From: Paralichthys olivaceus
Lineage: Eukaryota; Chordata; Actinopteri; Pleuronectiformes; Paralichthyidae
Assembly: GCF_024713975.1 (NCBI RefSeq)
Contig: NC_091099.1
Coordinates: forward strand, 4,149,501-4,213,500
Direction: 5' to 3'
DNA: 64,000 nt
The position numbers and the translations under genes are program-made. The notes under the pieces are model-generated. The model was not told the origin of the DNA, searched no databases, and saw only the letters and a list, made by a program, of their open reading frames with translations. This document shows, piece by piece, positions 11,901 to 26,900 of the stretch; position 1 is the stretch's first letter; every line of letters starts with the position of its first letter.

Positions 11901-14900
11901 GTTGACTGCTCTGAGTGTGTGTGATCACACCTGGCATTCAAATGTGGCCCCATATGCATCCTGTGATTAAATCTCTGATCAGATGCTCCACAAACAAACA
12001 TGTACGTCAAATGTGTCAGGTGTGTGTGTGTCAGCTTGAGCAAGCGAAAGATAAGTAAAGAGATTAGCCAGGACAGTCTAAATGAATCTCATGCAGCTGC
12101 ACCGTGAAAAAAGAGAAGAAGTGTGATTCATAGTGAAACTGAAGCAGGTCAGAGGAAGTCAGCTGAGTAGGAGGTTCGCGTTCACACTGCTAAAAGACGC
12201 TAGGCCCACACATCCTCCAAATGTGGTCTTGCATGATCGGATCTATATTCCAATAAGTGTGTTAACTTGGATTTTATTTTTTTCCAAGGTGATATTTGGA
12301 CTTGCTTTGCTCAATTCCAGCAACACAGACCTTCGTGGCTTTGGTAAGTAATGCCGGTAGAACCCGAAACATTTAAACCTGTGTCAAACATGATCTGAAT
12401 TCTAAGTCTCCATATTGTCCATAAATATTTTTAAGGCGAAACACTACTGGTATGCACAAACTGGAATGATTTTTTTGCATTAAACCTTGACGAAAATATG
12501 AAAGACGTAAATATACTTTTCTCCCTAAACAAAAGACTTTTGTAGTCACCTACTTGTGCTGTTGGTGAAGCAGCATTCTTAAATTGAACTTACTCGACCA
12601 CAAATACAAGGCGCCTTTTGTAAATCACCAGAAGCACCATGAACTAAAGAGAAACTGAATGAACAATGTTGAATTGATTCATGATTAAAACGTTTGGACG
12701 GAAAGGAGTATTATTATTGTATCTGAAGTTGTTTTATATTGACCACATTTTTAGTCTTAACTAGTTGTTTTTGACTGTATCTTAGCTGCACAGTTCATCA
12801 AGCAGAAACTTCCAGATCTCCTGCGGTCATACGTTGACGCTGATCTCGGAGGAAACCAGGAAGGTGGCTTTCAAGACATTGCCATAGAGGTCTTGCACCT
12901 ACTGCTCTCCCATCTACTGTTTGGCCAGAAGGGAGCCAGTGGGGTAGGGCAAGAGCAGATTGACGCCTTCCTGAAGACACTTTGCCGAGGTACGGAAGAA
13001 CAATTCACGTTGGTTGCAAATCTACACTCAAATCCTGTCCTGTTATTCAGTGGGGCACTGCCGCATTTGTTTATTTAACTGTGTTGTTTCAGATTTCCCC
13101 CAGGAGCGCTGCCCTGTGGTGCTCGCACCACTGCTGTACCCTGAAAAACGGGACATTCTCATGGACAGGATCCTACCAGACTCGGGGGAGTTGGCTAAGA
13201 CCATGATGGAGAGTTCTCTCTCAGAATTCATGCAAGAAGTTGGCTATGGCTTCTGTGCAAGGTGAATTCATAACAAACATCTTTGAAGCTACATTCACAA
13301 CCAACATTCAAATATTTTAAATAACCTGGGATTTACACATCCTTCAATGGTGTCTGAGTTATTTTAATCTATATGTAAATGCTGCAGTATATGGCTCATA
13401 ATCAACCCATGTGTGTTTGTCCATTTGTCTCTCCAGTGTGGATGAGTGCAGAAATATAATCCTCCAATATGGGGTGAGGGAGGTGACGGCCAGCCAGGTA
13501 GCCAGGGTCCTGGGCATGATGGCTCGTACACACTCTGGCCTAACTGATGGTATCCCCCTACAGGTGAGATGTTTATTTGTTGGAAGGGCTATGGGCTGCT
13601 ATATAGTCTCTCAGATTTTTTTTTTTTATGTGGAAAATCTGCTGGGTCAAGCAGAGCTCTTTGCTGAAAAAAGCTTCAAATGAAAATTGACAAGAGAAGC
13701 TCAGACTTGAATGTTTTGGGATTCAATCATTTTAAAATGTAAAATATTAATTCCTACTGGTATGGGAGAGCTGGCTTATTGGATCTTAATATTTCAGTAT
13801 AACAAAGCTTAACTTTCTGCTTTTGTGTTTTCTCTACAGTCCATCTCTGCTCCAGGTAGTGGTATCTGGAGTGATGGTAAGGATAAGAACGATGGTTCGC
13901 AGGCACACACATGGAATGTCGAGGTTCTCATCGACGTTGTCAAAGAAGTTGTAAGTGAACCATACATTTTTTTTGCAAAGAGATTGGCATAACCTTTACC
14001 AAGTAATATTTGTTTATTTCCAATACACTGCAACAGACAACTCTGATAATTTGTGTTATTGCTCTAAGATTATTTTCTCAAAGTCAGTAAACAAGTTAAA
14101 ACATACAATAGTCTTTCATACACCTGATACTGAATGTTGTAGAAATCAGTTTTTGTTTAGATTATTTTTTAAGGAACTTTTTGATTTTCATCTGTCTCTT
14201 AGAATCCCAACCTGAACTTCAAAGAGGTGACGTACGAACTGGACCATGCAGGCTTTATAATCCGTGACAGTAAAGGCCTGCAAATTGTGGTTTATGGCAT
14301 TCAGAGGGGATTGGGAATCGAGGTCTTCCCTGTCGATCTCATCTATCGGCCATGGAAACACGCAGAGGGACAGGTAACTGACCAATATCTGCTCCAGCAG
14401 AATAATGTGAAGGCTTGAATGATAGTATTACCTATACCTCTTTTCTGTCATAAATAACAGTTAAGATTAATTAATTAATTCCAGTGCTTATCATAATATT
14501 GATTTGTGTGTAGACGTGATGCTGTTTCATTGTTTACCGTGGAGCTCTCTTTAAATGTCTAATTTCTTGTTTTTTATTCAGCTGTCATTCATTCAACACT
14601 CTCTGATGAGTCCAGAAGTGTTTTGTTTCGCTGACTACCCCTGTCACAATGTGGCCACTGACATCCTCAAGGCCCCACCAGAGGATGACAACAGGGGGAT
14701 TGCCACATGGTACGGTGCTTTAAGCTCACCCATGTATATTTCTTCTTGGGTTGACATTTTGTTCAGGGTTTCTAGTCTGATTAAGTCGTTCAGCTGCCCA
14801 TTTGAAGCAATGCTCCCCCACTGAATGTGATTTGGCCTTTAAATGTTTACATCCCTCAAATGATTTGGGATGCGTTGTTTTGTATGTTTAGAATAATAAT

Positions 14901-17900
14901 GTAATAGATTTTATTGATACAGCAACTTTCATACATAAAATGCAACTCAACATGAAATGACATGAAATAAGATAGAACAATAAAAACACACACCTGTTTC
15001 TCAGTTTCAGTAGCTCTATATTGTGGTTGACCGAGTGTCACAAACTGTTCACAGGAAAAGTCTGGACCTGGTCGAGAGCCTGCTCAGGCTGTCTGAGGTG
15101 GGCCAGTACGAGCAGGTGAAGCAGTTGTTCAGCTTCCCAATCAAACACTGCCCAGACATGTTGGTGTTGGCATTACTGCAGATCTCCACCTCCTGGCACA
15201 CACTGCGCCATGAGCTCATCTCTACCCTAATGCCCATCTTTCTGGGCAACCACCCCAACTCTGCCATTATCCTGCACTACGCCTGGCATGGACAGGTTGG
15301 TGTTGAAATCCATCTTTCTATAAATACGAGTTGATTTCAACTCAAGACATCATGTTTTTCTTTTTCCTTTGGTACTAAGGTTTTAATTTGCTTGTATACT
15401 TATGAAAATCTTATGGTTCTTTTTCTAGGGACAGTCTCCATCCATCCGTCAGTTAATAATGCATTCGATGGCAGAGTGGTACATGAGAGGGGAGCAGTAT
15501 GACCAAGCCAAGTTGTCTCGCATCCTGGATGTGGCCCAGGACTTGAAGGTTTGTTTGAACAAAGGGTTAGGGGTTAGGGTTAGACAAAATAATCACCCAT
15601 ATGAAGATAATAAAACAAAGCAGAATCATTTGGTAATAGCATCAAAGTACATGGAACTATTACATTGTTCCTCCTCTTTTTTTATGATTAACTATGTTTA
15701 AGGAGCCTTCCACAGCTTAGAGGTTGTAGGGATATGCTATATATCCTATGTAGACAGAATGACAAATGTAAGATTCAGAGACATTGAGATTTAGTAATAA
15801 AGTTGGTGCTTTGATCTTTATATGAGTGTATATATTCAAGATGCTCAGTATGTTTTCTTTTCTCCAGTCTCTATCGATGCTGCTGAATGGTACTCCATTT
15901 GCCTTTGTTATTGACCTCGCTGCACTTGCCTCGCGCCGTGAATACCTCAAACTTGATAAATGGCTGACTGACAAAATCAGAGAGCATGGGGTATGTCTTA
16001 TATTTAAGTGCAGTTATTCTCAAACTTCAATGCAGATTGTTTAATTTTATCATTACCATGAGAACTTTGTATTTTACTATAATTTTGTGTTATGTTTGTG
16101 TTTCAGGAACCTTTTATCCAGGCGTGTGTGACATTCCTAAAGAGGCGCTGCCCATCCATTATGGGAGGTCTGGCCCCTGATAAGGACCAGCCCAAAAGTG
16201 CCCAGCTCCCGCCAGAGACCTTAGCCACCATGCTGGCCTGCCTGCAGTCCTGTGCTGGGTGAGTGGCGGTCCCACTTATTTAGCAATGTTGTACGATAAG
16301 TTTGTATGATTCGTTTAAATGACCAACCATGCCAGCCCTGATCAGTTCAAGATTGATTATATTGACCATAAGATGAGAGATATTGAGACTGAGGACACTC
16401 CATACTTACTAGTGTGGTCTTTTCATCCTCAGGAGTGTGTCCCAGGAGTTGTCAGAGACTATCCTCACCATGGTTGCCAACTGCAGCAATGTGATGAATA
16501 AAGCTCGGCAGCCACCACCAGGGGTGATGCCCAAGGGCCGTGCCCCCAGCACCAGCAGCCTGGATGCCATCTCACCTGTACAGGTACCTTTATGTGTAAG
16601 CTATATCATGCGTCTCCATGTAAACTTAGATTTTTTTTAAATGTGAGAAATTGAGCTCAACAAAACTGATCTGTATTCCTCACTTAATTGAGAAACCTAA
16701 AATATAACTAGGTAAGTGTCATAGTTCTGCCACAAATATGTTTGTTTACTTGTTGATATAGCAATTAACCTCATAAATATGTTCCTGAAACATTGTCAGG
16801 TTTGTACCAGTGACTAATCCTCACATCATCTTTTCTTTTTTTTATTTGCTCTCCTCTAGATGGACCCTCTCTCAAGCATGGGTTCCTTGAACTTAGGGGG
16901 CACAGCCACCTCACACACCCAGAGCATGCAAGGTTTCCCCACCTCACTGAGTTCAGCTTTTAGTAATCCCCAGTCCCCAGCTAAGGCCTTCCCCCCACTG
17001 TCCAACCCCAACCCCAGCACACCATTTGGGGGAATTGGCAGTCTGTCCTCACAGCTCCCTGGTATGGACTCTGGTACGATGCTTATTGGATTACTTTCTC
17101 AATACAAACATATGTAGTAGTAGTTAAAGCAGCAAATTATAGCAAAGCTCGGGTTAGATATATAATTTTGTCTCGTTTGTTCTAGGTCCCCTGAGCACAG
17201 GCATCAGCTCTGGTATTGGCTCTAGTCTGGGGATGCCAACAGTAAGCACTGACCCTTTTGGCACCAGGAAGATGAGCACACCAGGCTTGAATCCACCTAC
17301 CTTTCAGCAGAGTAAGATGAAGGCCTGTAAGTGGTGGTAGTGGTGTGACTGAGAGCCCCGCCCTGCTCAGCACTGTATTTCCTCTGCAGTTATTATTATG
17401 ATTATTGTCCTGAATTTCCAAATTTCAGATTTTCTAAAGTTTTGATGAACATTGGTGTCATGAAAGTTTTTTAAAAGACCCAACTATCCACAATTAGGTG
17501 ACTTAACTTTCTTTCTCAATACAACTTAAAAAAAAATAGTTCCTTGTGGAGGAAATACAGATCAGTCTTCCATTCCTTGTCTGCTTATGCTGACAGCCAC
17601 ACTTCAGTGTAATTTGTCGACTTTTTAAGCATCAAAAAGAGATCTAACCTGACTCAATCATTTAGAAATCTTATGGGTGCCTGATGTTTTTACTTGATTG
17701 TGCAATGAATTTCACCAATTACTTTGCTCATGCTGCACCAGTTGCGGATTACAACATTCAACAAAATGGATGATTAAATGTTGCTTGTCTTCTTCCAGCT
17801 GACCTTTCTCAGGTGTGGCCCGAGGCAAACCAGCACTTTAGCAAGGAGATAGATGATGAAGCAAACAGTTACTTCCAGCGCATCTACAACCACCCACCTC

Positions 17901-20900
17901 ACCCAACCATGTCCGTGGATGAAGTATGTACCCATGTTATTCTTTTTTTGCATATATACAAACATACCGAAAACGAATTTGTTCATGAAAAATTGGCCAC
18001 TGTTTATTAGGTCTACTCATCAATATTCCAAATGTAACTGTGCTTCAAATTCACTCATCTCCAACTATGTTATTGTGTAGGTACTTGAGATGCTGCAGAG
18101 GTTCAAGGATTCAACCATCAAGCGGGAGCGAGAGGTGTTCAACTGCATGCTTCGGAACCTGTTTGAGGAATATCGGTTCTTCCCCCAGTACCCAGACAAG
18201 GAGCTGCACATCACTGCCTGCCTTTTTGGTGGAATTATCGAGAAGGGTCTTGTCACCTACATGGCCCTTGGCTTAGCCCTCCGATATGTCCTTGAAGCCT
18301 TAAGAAAACCCTACGGATCCAAAATGTATTACTTTGGAATAGCTGCCCTAGATAGGTTCAAAAACAGGTATTAATGTGCTTTAAAAAAAGGTTTAACATA
18401 GCAACTGTTGTTTTATGTATTGCTAATGTATGTTATATTTTTAGACTAAAGGACTATCCTCAGTATTGTCAACACTTGGCTTCAATTGCCCACTTCTTGC
18501 AGTTCCCCCACCATTTACAAGAGGTAATCAGGTTTCCTTAATTTACTTTGTAACCTTTTTAAATTTAAATTTGTCCCCTCTTTGATGACAGGAAGGGTAT
18601 CCCACATACAGATAGATTAAATCTCCCGCTCTGTACCTTTCAATATCCTGTGTGTGCAGTATATCGAGTATGGCCAACAGTCACGGGACCCTCCGGTGAA
18701 GATGCAAGGCTCCATCACCACACCTGGTAGTCTGGCACTGGCACAAGTTCAAGCCCAGGCTCAATCGCAGCAACCTGGTGGCCCTAAAGCCCCACAACCT
18801 GGTCCGGCCAGCACCCTCGTCACCACCACAACGACCACAACCACAGCAGCAAAGACCACCACCATAACAAGACCAACGCCCAGCAGCTTCAAGAAGGATG
18901 TGCCTGTGAGTTTGACTGTCCACTCTTAGCAATTGGTTTACATTTTTATGCACGAAACCATACATGTATAAAGTTTTGACACCCAATTCTAAAGTGAAAT
19001 TGTCCTTGTTCCAACTTGCAGCCCTCCATAAACACTACCAACATTGACACACTGCTTGTGGCCACTGACCAAACCGAAAGGATTGTAGAGCCTCCAGAGA
19101 ATGTCCAGGAGAAGATAGCTTTTATTTTCAACAACCTGTCTCAGTCCAACATGACACAGAAGGTAAGGGGACACTAACAAAAACATTAACTGCAGTCGGA
19201 AGAAAACATCAAACTTTAATAACCTTTTTTTGCCATATGTTCTTTTTCTCAGGTGGAGGAGTTGAAAGAGACTGTGAAGGATGAGTTTATGCCCTGGGTG
19301 TCTCAGTACCTTGTGATGAAGCGTGTCAGCATAGAGCCCAACTTCCACAGTCTGTACTCCAACTTTCTGGACACTCTCAAGAACCCAGAGTTTGTCAAGA
19401 TGGTCCTCAATGAGACTTACAGGAACATCAAGGTAAAATACATTTTTCTACACTTATTTGTTGCCTAATTTCTTAGTGTAAAACTTTTCAGTGGCCATTT
19501 TCACATGGGACCAGTGAGAGACATTTATGAAATACTGACATTTCTCTATCTGTTTTTTCAGGTGCTCTTGACCTCGGACAAGGCAGCTGCCAATTTCTCT
19601 GATCGCTCCCTGCTGAAGAATCTGGGCCACTGGTTGGGGATGATTACACTGGCTAAAAACAAGCCTATCCTCTATACAGTAAGAATTTGAAACAAGTTCA
19701 CTGGCTCTGTTGTGTCATTATGGGGTGGGTCTCCTCTCAGATTATTGAATTTATTTTTCCTTTTTCCAGGATCTGGAAGTCAAGTCTCTGCTTCTAGAAG
19801 CCTATGTGAAAGGCCAGCAGGAATTACTTTATGTGGTTCCCTTTGTGGCCAAGGTTTTGGAATCTAGTCTTCGGAGCATGGTGAGCAACACAGAAAGCAG
19901 CTGAAAAACATTTTCATTCAAATGGCATTGCTTTATACAACTGTCCTTATCAAACTAATGTAATTTACTTCAGACAGAAACATCTTGGATTTTTTTCCCC
20001 CCTCAATGAATTAAGAAATGTGTTTCTTTTGTGCTGTAGGTTTTCAGGCCCCAGAATCCCTGGACTATGGCCATCATGAATGTCCTTGCTGAGCTTCATC
20101 AGGAACATGACCTCAAGGTAAAAAAATACTCCTAACCCTAGTAGCCATAGAAACCCAAGCACTGATTTCATTGAAATATTAGTTTGGTGGTTCATTCGCA
20201 CTAATCTTGCCACATAACGAGTCATATCCAATCATATCTGTATTTTAACTCTAAGCCAAAACAGGCCTTAACTCTAATGTTGTGAGGTGGCTATTATGCA
20301 TTTACCAATAACTCCAATAAAATCCAGTTGAACTTAATTCAAACTTTTATAATTGTACAAAGGTGTCATTGAACTAAAAGGAATTAGTAGACAAGTGTAG
20401 TTGTATTGCTCACATTGATCTCTTGTTTTTCTGCAGCTTAACTTAAAGTTTGAGATTGAAGTTCTGTGTAAGAACTTGTCTCTGGACATAAATGACCTGA
20501 AGCCAGGAAACCTCCTGAAGGACAAGGAGAAGCTGAAGAGTCTAGAGGAACAACTTTCTGCACCAAAGAAGGAGGCAAAACCCCCAGAAGAGTTGCTACC
20601 AGTCTCTACCACAGGTAGATACTACAAATTTGTTTGCCCTTTTTGGGGGGTTCTCAACCTGCTCCTACATCTAGAATGTGTTAGAGATAATCATTTAAAT
20701 GCATATTTATATCACAAATCAACAACCAACATGTCACCATCTTAAATTATAGGCTAACTTGTCTGTGTTAGGATTCACCTCTTGTCCTACGTTTGGTCTA
20801 CATTTCCATCTTAAATGCATTTTATTTATTGTTATTTATTTGCTTGCTTTCTGTTAATGTTTGTGGACAGTCTGCTTCATTCTCCTGATTTTAACCAAAT

Positions 20901-23900
20901 TATAGTTTTTTGTCCAACAGGAGACTTTGTCCCATTCGCAGCTCCTCCCTCAACCCCAGCTGCCACCACCACCGCCTGCACAACCACTGGGCCCCCAACC
21001 CCACAGTTCAGTTACCATGACATCAATGTGTATGCCTTGGCTGGCCTGGCTCCACACATCAATATAAATGTCAATGTAAGTCTTAAATAATTGCAAACCT
21101 CTGGCAGAGATGTTAATGAAATCATTACACCACTGAAGACGAACGCACCATCTTTTCTTTCTCCTATTGAAAAAATATTTTCTTCACCTTTCTTCAGATC
21201 CCTCTGCTACAGGCCCATCCTCAGTTGAAGCAGTGTGTACGGCAATCAGTAGAGCGAGCCGTCCAGGAGCTAGTGCATCCTGTGGTTGATCGCTCCATTA
21301 AAATTGCTATGACAACCTGTGAGCAGATCATCAGGAAGGACTTTGCCCTGGATTCAGAGGAGTCCCGCATGCGTGTCGCTGCCCATCATATGATGAGAAA
21401 CCTGACCGCTGGCATGGCCATGATCACCTGCCGTGAGCCGCTGCTCATGAGCATCGCCACCAACCTGAAGAACAGTTTTGCTGCTGCTCTTAGGGTAAGC
21501 TGAAGAACATGGAGGCACACAACATTAATTATTAATGAACCATAAGAAATGGAGAAATATTTATTTACCCACACACACACACCCACATTTCCTTTCTTTT
21601 CCTCTGATACCTGGCAACATTCCCACTTGTTTAACTTAAACTGTTTCTTCTCTCAGGCACCAACCCCACAACAAAGGGAAATGATGGAAGAGGCTGCTGC
21701 TCGGATTGCTCAAGACAACTGTGAATTAGCTTGTTGCTTCATTCAGAAAACAGCTGTGGAGAAGGCTGGTCCTGAAATGGACAAGAGACTGGCCACAGTG
21801 AGACTATGAATGCATTTCTTATCCATCAACTGTGGACAATGTCACATCAGCATGGAATTATAAAGTCATTAATTAGCATAGTGGATAATAATTATACTGA
21901 AAATCTATATTTGGTCAACGTCCAAGTCAAAGACAATATTGGCTTGCTTCAACAACAAGCCCCAATGTGTTGGAAAGTGCATTATTTCCATTCTCATCTT
22001 TTGTGTTCACTTTACATAAACATTTTAAACTATAATCTGTAATGAAAATTGTAAGATTTCTTAATCTGGTATTTATTATTCTAGGAGTTTGAGCTGAGGA
22101 AGCATGCACGTCAGGAGGGACGGCGTTATTGTGATCCTGTTGTTCTGACTTACCAAGCTGAACGTATGCCTGAGCAGATAAGACTCAAGGTAAGATCACT
22201 GGAACATCCAGTTTCCTGAATACCATTGAAAAGAGGTTTTAATTCAACTGATTTCCAATATGATTATGATGATTCAGCATTTTTTTCACGCTGTCGTCAG
22301 TCCCTGGACACATTTGAACAAAATTCATGTCTATGTTTCAGGTAGGAGGAGTGGACCCGAAGCAACTGGCTGTATATGAGGAGTTTGCCAGAAATGTTCC
22401 CGGTTTCTTGCCCAGTAATGATCTCTCACAACCCACTGGCTTCCTGGCTCAGCCCATGAAGGTGAGGCTCTGGTGACGATTAAAACAACTTCAGTGCTCA
22501 ATCAAATTATTGTGAATGTTTATTTTCTGATTTATGCCAATTGTATTCCTTAAAAAATACAATACAGTCTTTAAGAAAATGAAATGGCTAACACTTCACT
22601 AAGTGCTCCATGTGTCATGCCAGGTAAAGTAGCATCACAGGTGAATATTGCCATTTTAAACCCTCAGAACTAAATCCCATATCTCTGTATGTTTGTTTAC
22701 AGCAACAGGCATGGGCCACAGATGATGTGGCTCAGATCTACGATAAGTGCATGGCAGACTTGGAGCAACATCTTCATGCCATTCCCCCTGCCCTTGCCAT
22801 GAACCCCTTGACCCAGGCCCTGCGCAGCCTGCTGGAGGCTGTGGCTTTGGCACGTAACTCCAGGGACGGCATCGCTGCACTTGGCCTCCTGCAGAAGGTA
22901 GGGTGGTTACTTCTATTGCTCCAGTTAAGTCTAAAGTCCTAGTATTCATTTGTATTGGCCTGCTTTACTAAGTTGGTTTCTCCATTTCCCAGGCTGTGGA
23001 AGGTCTTCTTGATGCCACTAGTGGAGCTGATGCTGACTTGCTGCTTCGCTACAGAGAGTGCCACCTGCTGGTGCTCAAAGCCCTGCAGGATGGACGTGCC
23101 TATGGACCACAGTGGTGCAATAAGCAGATCACCAGGTGAGTAGGAAAACATTTGGTTTTCAAATTATTTTCCCTGTGGTGTACTACACAAGGTGACTCCA
23201 CACACAGGATGTTTTATGAACATAAGTGTCTAATTTACCTGGTGTTTGTGGTTACAGGTGTCTGATAGAATGCCGTGATGAGTACAAATACAACGTAGAG
23301 GCTGTTGAGCTTCTGATCAGAAACCATCTTGTGAATATGCAGCAGTATGACTTGCACCTGGCACAGGTACAAAATACACAAAGTTTGTAGTTAACGTCAG
23401 TTGATATTTTATTTTCCATCTCTACACATCTTTGTTTAGGGACTTGCTGTTGTAATATGAAAATGATGATGGTACATTAGCATTGGATTTATTCCTGCAC
23501 TTTGATTTTTGTTTTCTTCCAGTCAATGGAAAATGGATTGCACTACATGGCAGTTGCATTCGCCATGCAGTTGGTGAAGCTGCTGCTTGTGGATGAACGC
23601 AGTGTCAGCCATGTCACAGAGGCCGACCTCTTTCACACCATTGAGACTTTGATGAGGACCTGTGCACACTCCAGAGCCAACGCACCCGAGGGGTAAAGAA
23701 CTGCTGCAATGCTTAATCTTTGTTTATAATTTGTTGTCTGTTGGTTTCAAGTTCTATTTGAGAATATGGCCACACTATTGTGGATTTTCTGCCACTTTGA
23801 ATGATGCCCTAAGCTAATTTAGTAAATGCACATGGAGTTGCTGTATTCAATATTGTTTCAAAACTGACGGTCGTTGTGTCCTCTTCCTCAGGCTTCCCCA

Positions 23901-26900
23901 GCTCATGGATGTTGTTCGCTCCAACTATGAAGCCATGATTGACCGGGCCCACGGTGGACCCAACTTTATGATGCACTCTGGGATTTCACAGGCTTCAGAA
24001 TACGACGATCCCCCAGGCCTGAGGGAGAAAGCAGAGTACCTCTTGAGGGAATGGGTGAACCTGTATCACTCAGCTGCTGCCGGCAGGGACAGTACCAAAG
24101 CATTCTCTGCCTTTGTTGGACAGGTAAACACTGAATTATCAATTCTGTAAAAATCCCCTGAAATCCGTTGCTCCTCATGTTAACCTCACGTCTGCCTCTT
24201 TTGTCTCCAGATGCACGGACAGGGGATCTTAAAGACAGATGATCTGATCACAAGGTTCTTCCGGCTGTGCACAGAAATGTGTGTGGAGATCAGCTATCGG
24301 GCACAAGCTGAGCAGCAGCACAACCCAGCAGCCAGCGCAGCTATTATCAGAGCCAAGTGTTACCACAACCTGGATGCCTTTGTTAGGCTCATAGCCCTGC
24401 TGGTCAAACACTCTGGAGAGGCCACCAACACAGTGACAAAGATCAACCTCCTCAACAAGGTACAACAGGATATAATATATATAATCACTAAATATATCTG
24501 CATAGAGGGATATTCTGCTCAAACTGTTATTTGTTATGTTATAGATTTACTTGATTCTGATCACATTCTTCATTCTTGCGTTTAGGTGCTGGGTATCGTT
24601 GTTGGGGTGTTGATCCAGGACCATGATGTCCGTCAGACAGAATTCCAACAGCTGCCATACCACCGCATTTTCATCATGCTGCTGTTGGAGCTCAATGCTC
24701 CTGAACACGTCTTGGAGACCATCAACTTCCAGACACTCACTGCCTTCTGGTAAAACTTTCATGTGCATCAACCTTGACTGAGTTAGAAGGACGATATTCA
24801 GTTTGTTGTTTAAATGCATAGTTAGTGGTTAAAGGTATTTTGTCTTTTGGATTCACTTTTTCCCCTCCATCTGCAGCAATACCTTCCACATCCTGAGACC
24901 CACCAAAGCACCTGGCTTTGTGTACGCCTGGCTGGAACTCATCTCCCATCGCATCTTCATTGCCAGGATGCTCGCGCACACACCACAGCAGAAGGTATTC
25001 AAGAAGAAATGACCATGTTATTTTTACTAACTTTAATAAAGCTTACATTTGACTTTCTTTATAGAATAATCTCTGTTTTCCCCAAATGTTTGGATTTTGG
25101 TCTAATTGAATGATGTTGTCTTCCAGGGTTGGCCCATGTACGCACAGCTGCTGATTGATCTCTTCAAGTACCTGGCCCCTTTCCTGAGGAATGTAGAACT
25201 CAACAAACCTATGCAAATCCTCTACAAGGTGCTCACTCCTGTTTCCTCAGCAACAGCTCGCTCTCTTAAGACAAGTTCCACAAAAGCGTTTTTTGTCCCG
25301 TTTTGTTGCATGAAAATGTTTGTTCTAATTTTTTTTTTTATTGGTTGTTTCAGGGTACACTGCGAGTGCTCCTGGTCCTGCTGCATGATTTCCCAGAGTT
25401 CCTGTGTGACTATCACTACGGCTTCTGTGATGTTATTCCACCCAACTGCATCCAGCTCCGCAACCTCATCCTCAGTGCCTTCCCACGCAACATGAGGCTC
25501 CCGGATCCGTTCACACCCAATCTCAAGGTACATTCTCCCTTTCTCTTATTTGAGCAGATTGATCGTGCTGGTTAAATATAAAATGATATAAAACCTTTAT
25601 TTTACAGATGTGCATTCACATTTGACATAATAAAATGTGTTTAACTTATGTGTTTATTTTCATAATTTAAATTCTTTATATTTGGTTTGGTTGAAAATGT
25701 TCACTCCCTAATATTAATATTAGCCCACACAAATTGGTCAGGCTCGAGTTTGCATTATTTATTAGAATACTAACACATGAATTTTTTCTGCAGGTGGACA
25801 TGCTGAGTGAGATCAACATCGCTCCCCGTATCCTCACCAACTTCACAGGCGTCATGCCTTCGCAGTTCAAGAAGGACCTGGACTCGTATCTGAAGACACG
25901 ATCACCAGTCACTTTCCTTTCAGAGCTGCGCAGCAACCTGCAGGTAAGACCAGTGTCGATCTATTTGACGTTATTACTGTTAGTCTGAGGATTAATATAT
26001 TCTCTAATGAGTATTAATGCTTTAATGATTTCTTTCTGTCTCCAGGTGTCCAATGAGCCGGGAAATCGCTACAACATCCAGCTGATCAATGCTCTCGTGC
26101 TGTACGTAGGCACACAGGCCATCGCTCACATCCACAACAAGGGCAGCACACCCTCCATGAGCACCATCACTCACTCTGCACACATGGACATCTTCCAGAA
26201 CCTGGCCGTGGACCTGGACACTGAGGGTAAGGAAGCAGAATCAAAATATATCTGTTTTCTATCCAATGGTAGATGAGTCCTGGGAAGATTAAAACTTTAT
26301 GTGATAGATATTTAACATTAGTCGGCACTAAAACTTTTCAGGCCATTGTCCAAACCATCTTTTTAAGATGGTGTAACCTGCCGTGGAATGTTTCTGGCTG
26401 TGTGGTTTTGAGGTTTAAGTTTAACCAGTGATATTTGGTAGTGAGTTTGTATTTGGTGCAACTCTGAACCGGATTTTATTATGTTCTGCAATAAAAACCA
26501 GAAGCCCTCTGATCATATTTCTGCTGTCATGTCTTCTCAGGGCGTTACCTGTTCTTGAACGCGATCGCAAATCAGCTGCGTTACCCCAACAGTCACACTC
26601 ACTACTTCAGCTGCACCATGCTCTATCTGTTTGCTGAAGCCAACACAGAGGCCATCCAAGAGCAGATCACCAGGTGAGTCCGAGCGACAAAGGAAAATTC
26701 ATCCATCACCAAGTTAAGTTTCTCTTTGTTAATCAAAGCTGTGTGTCCCGCTCCAGGGTTCTGTTGGAGAGGCTGATTGTGAACAGGCCTCACCCATGGG
26801 GTCTCCTCATCACCTTCATCGAGCTGATCAAGAATCCTGCCTTCAAGTTCTGGAGCCACGACTTTGTGCACTGTGCCCCTGAGATTGAAAAGTAGGTTCC

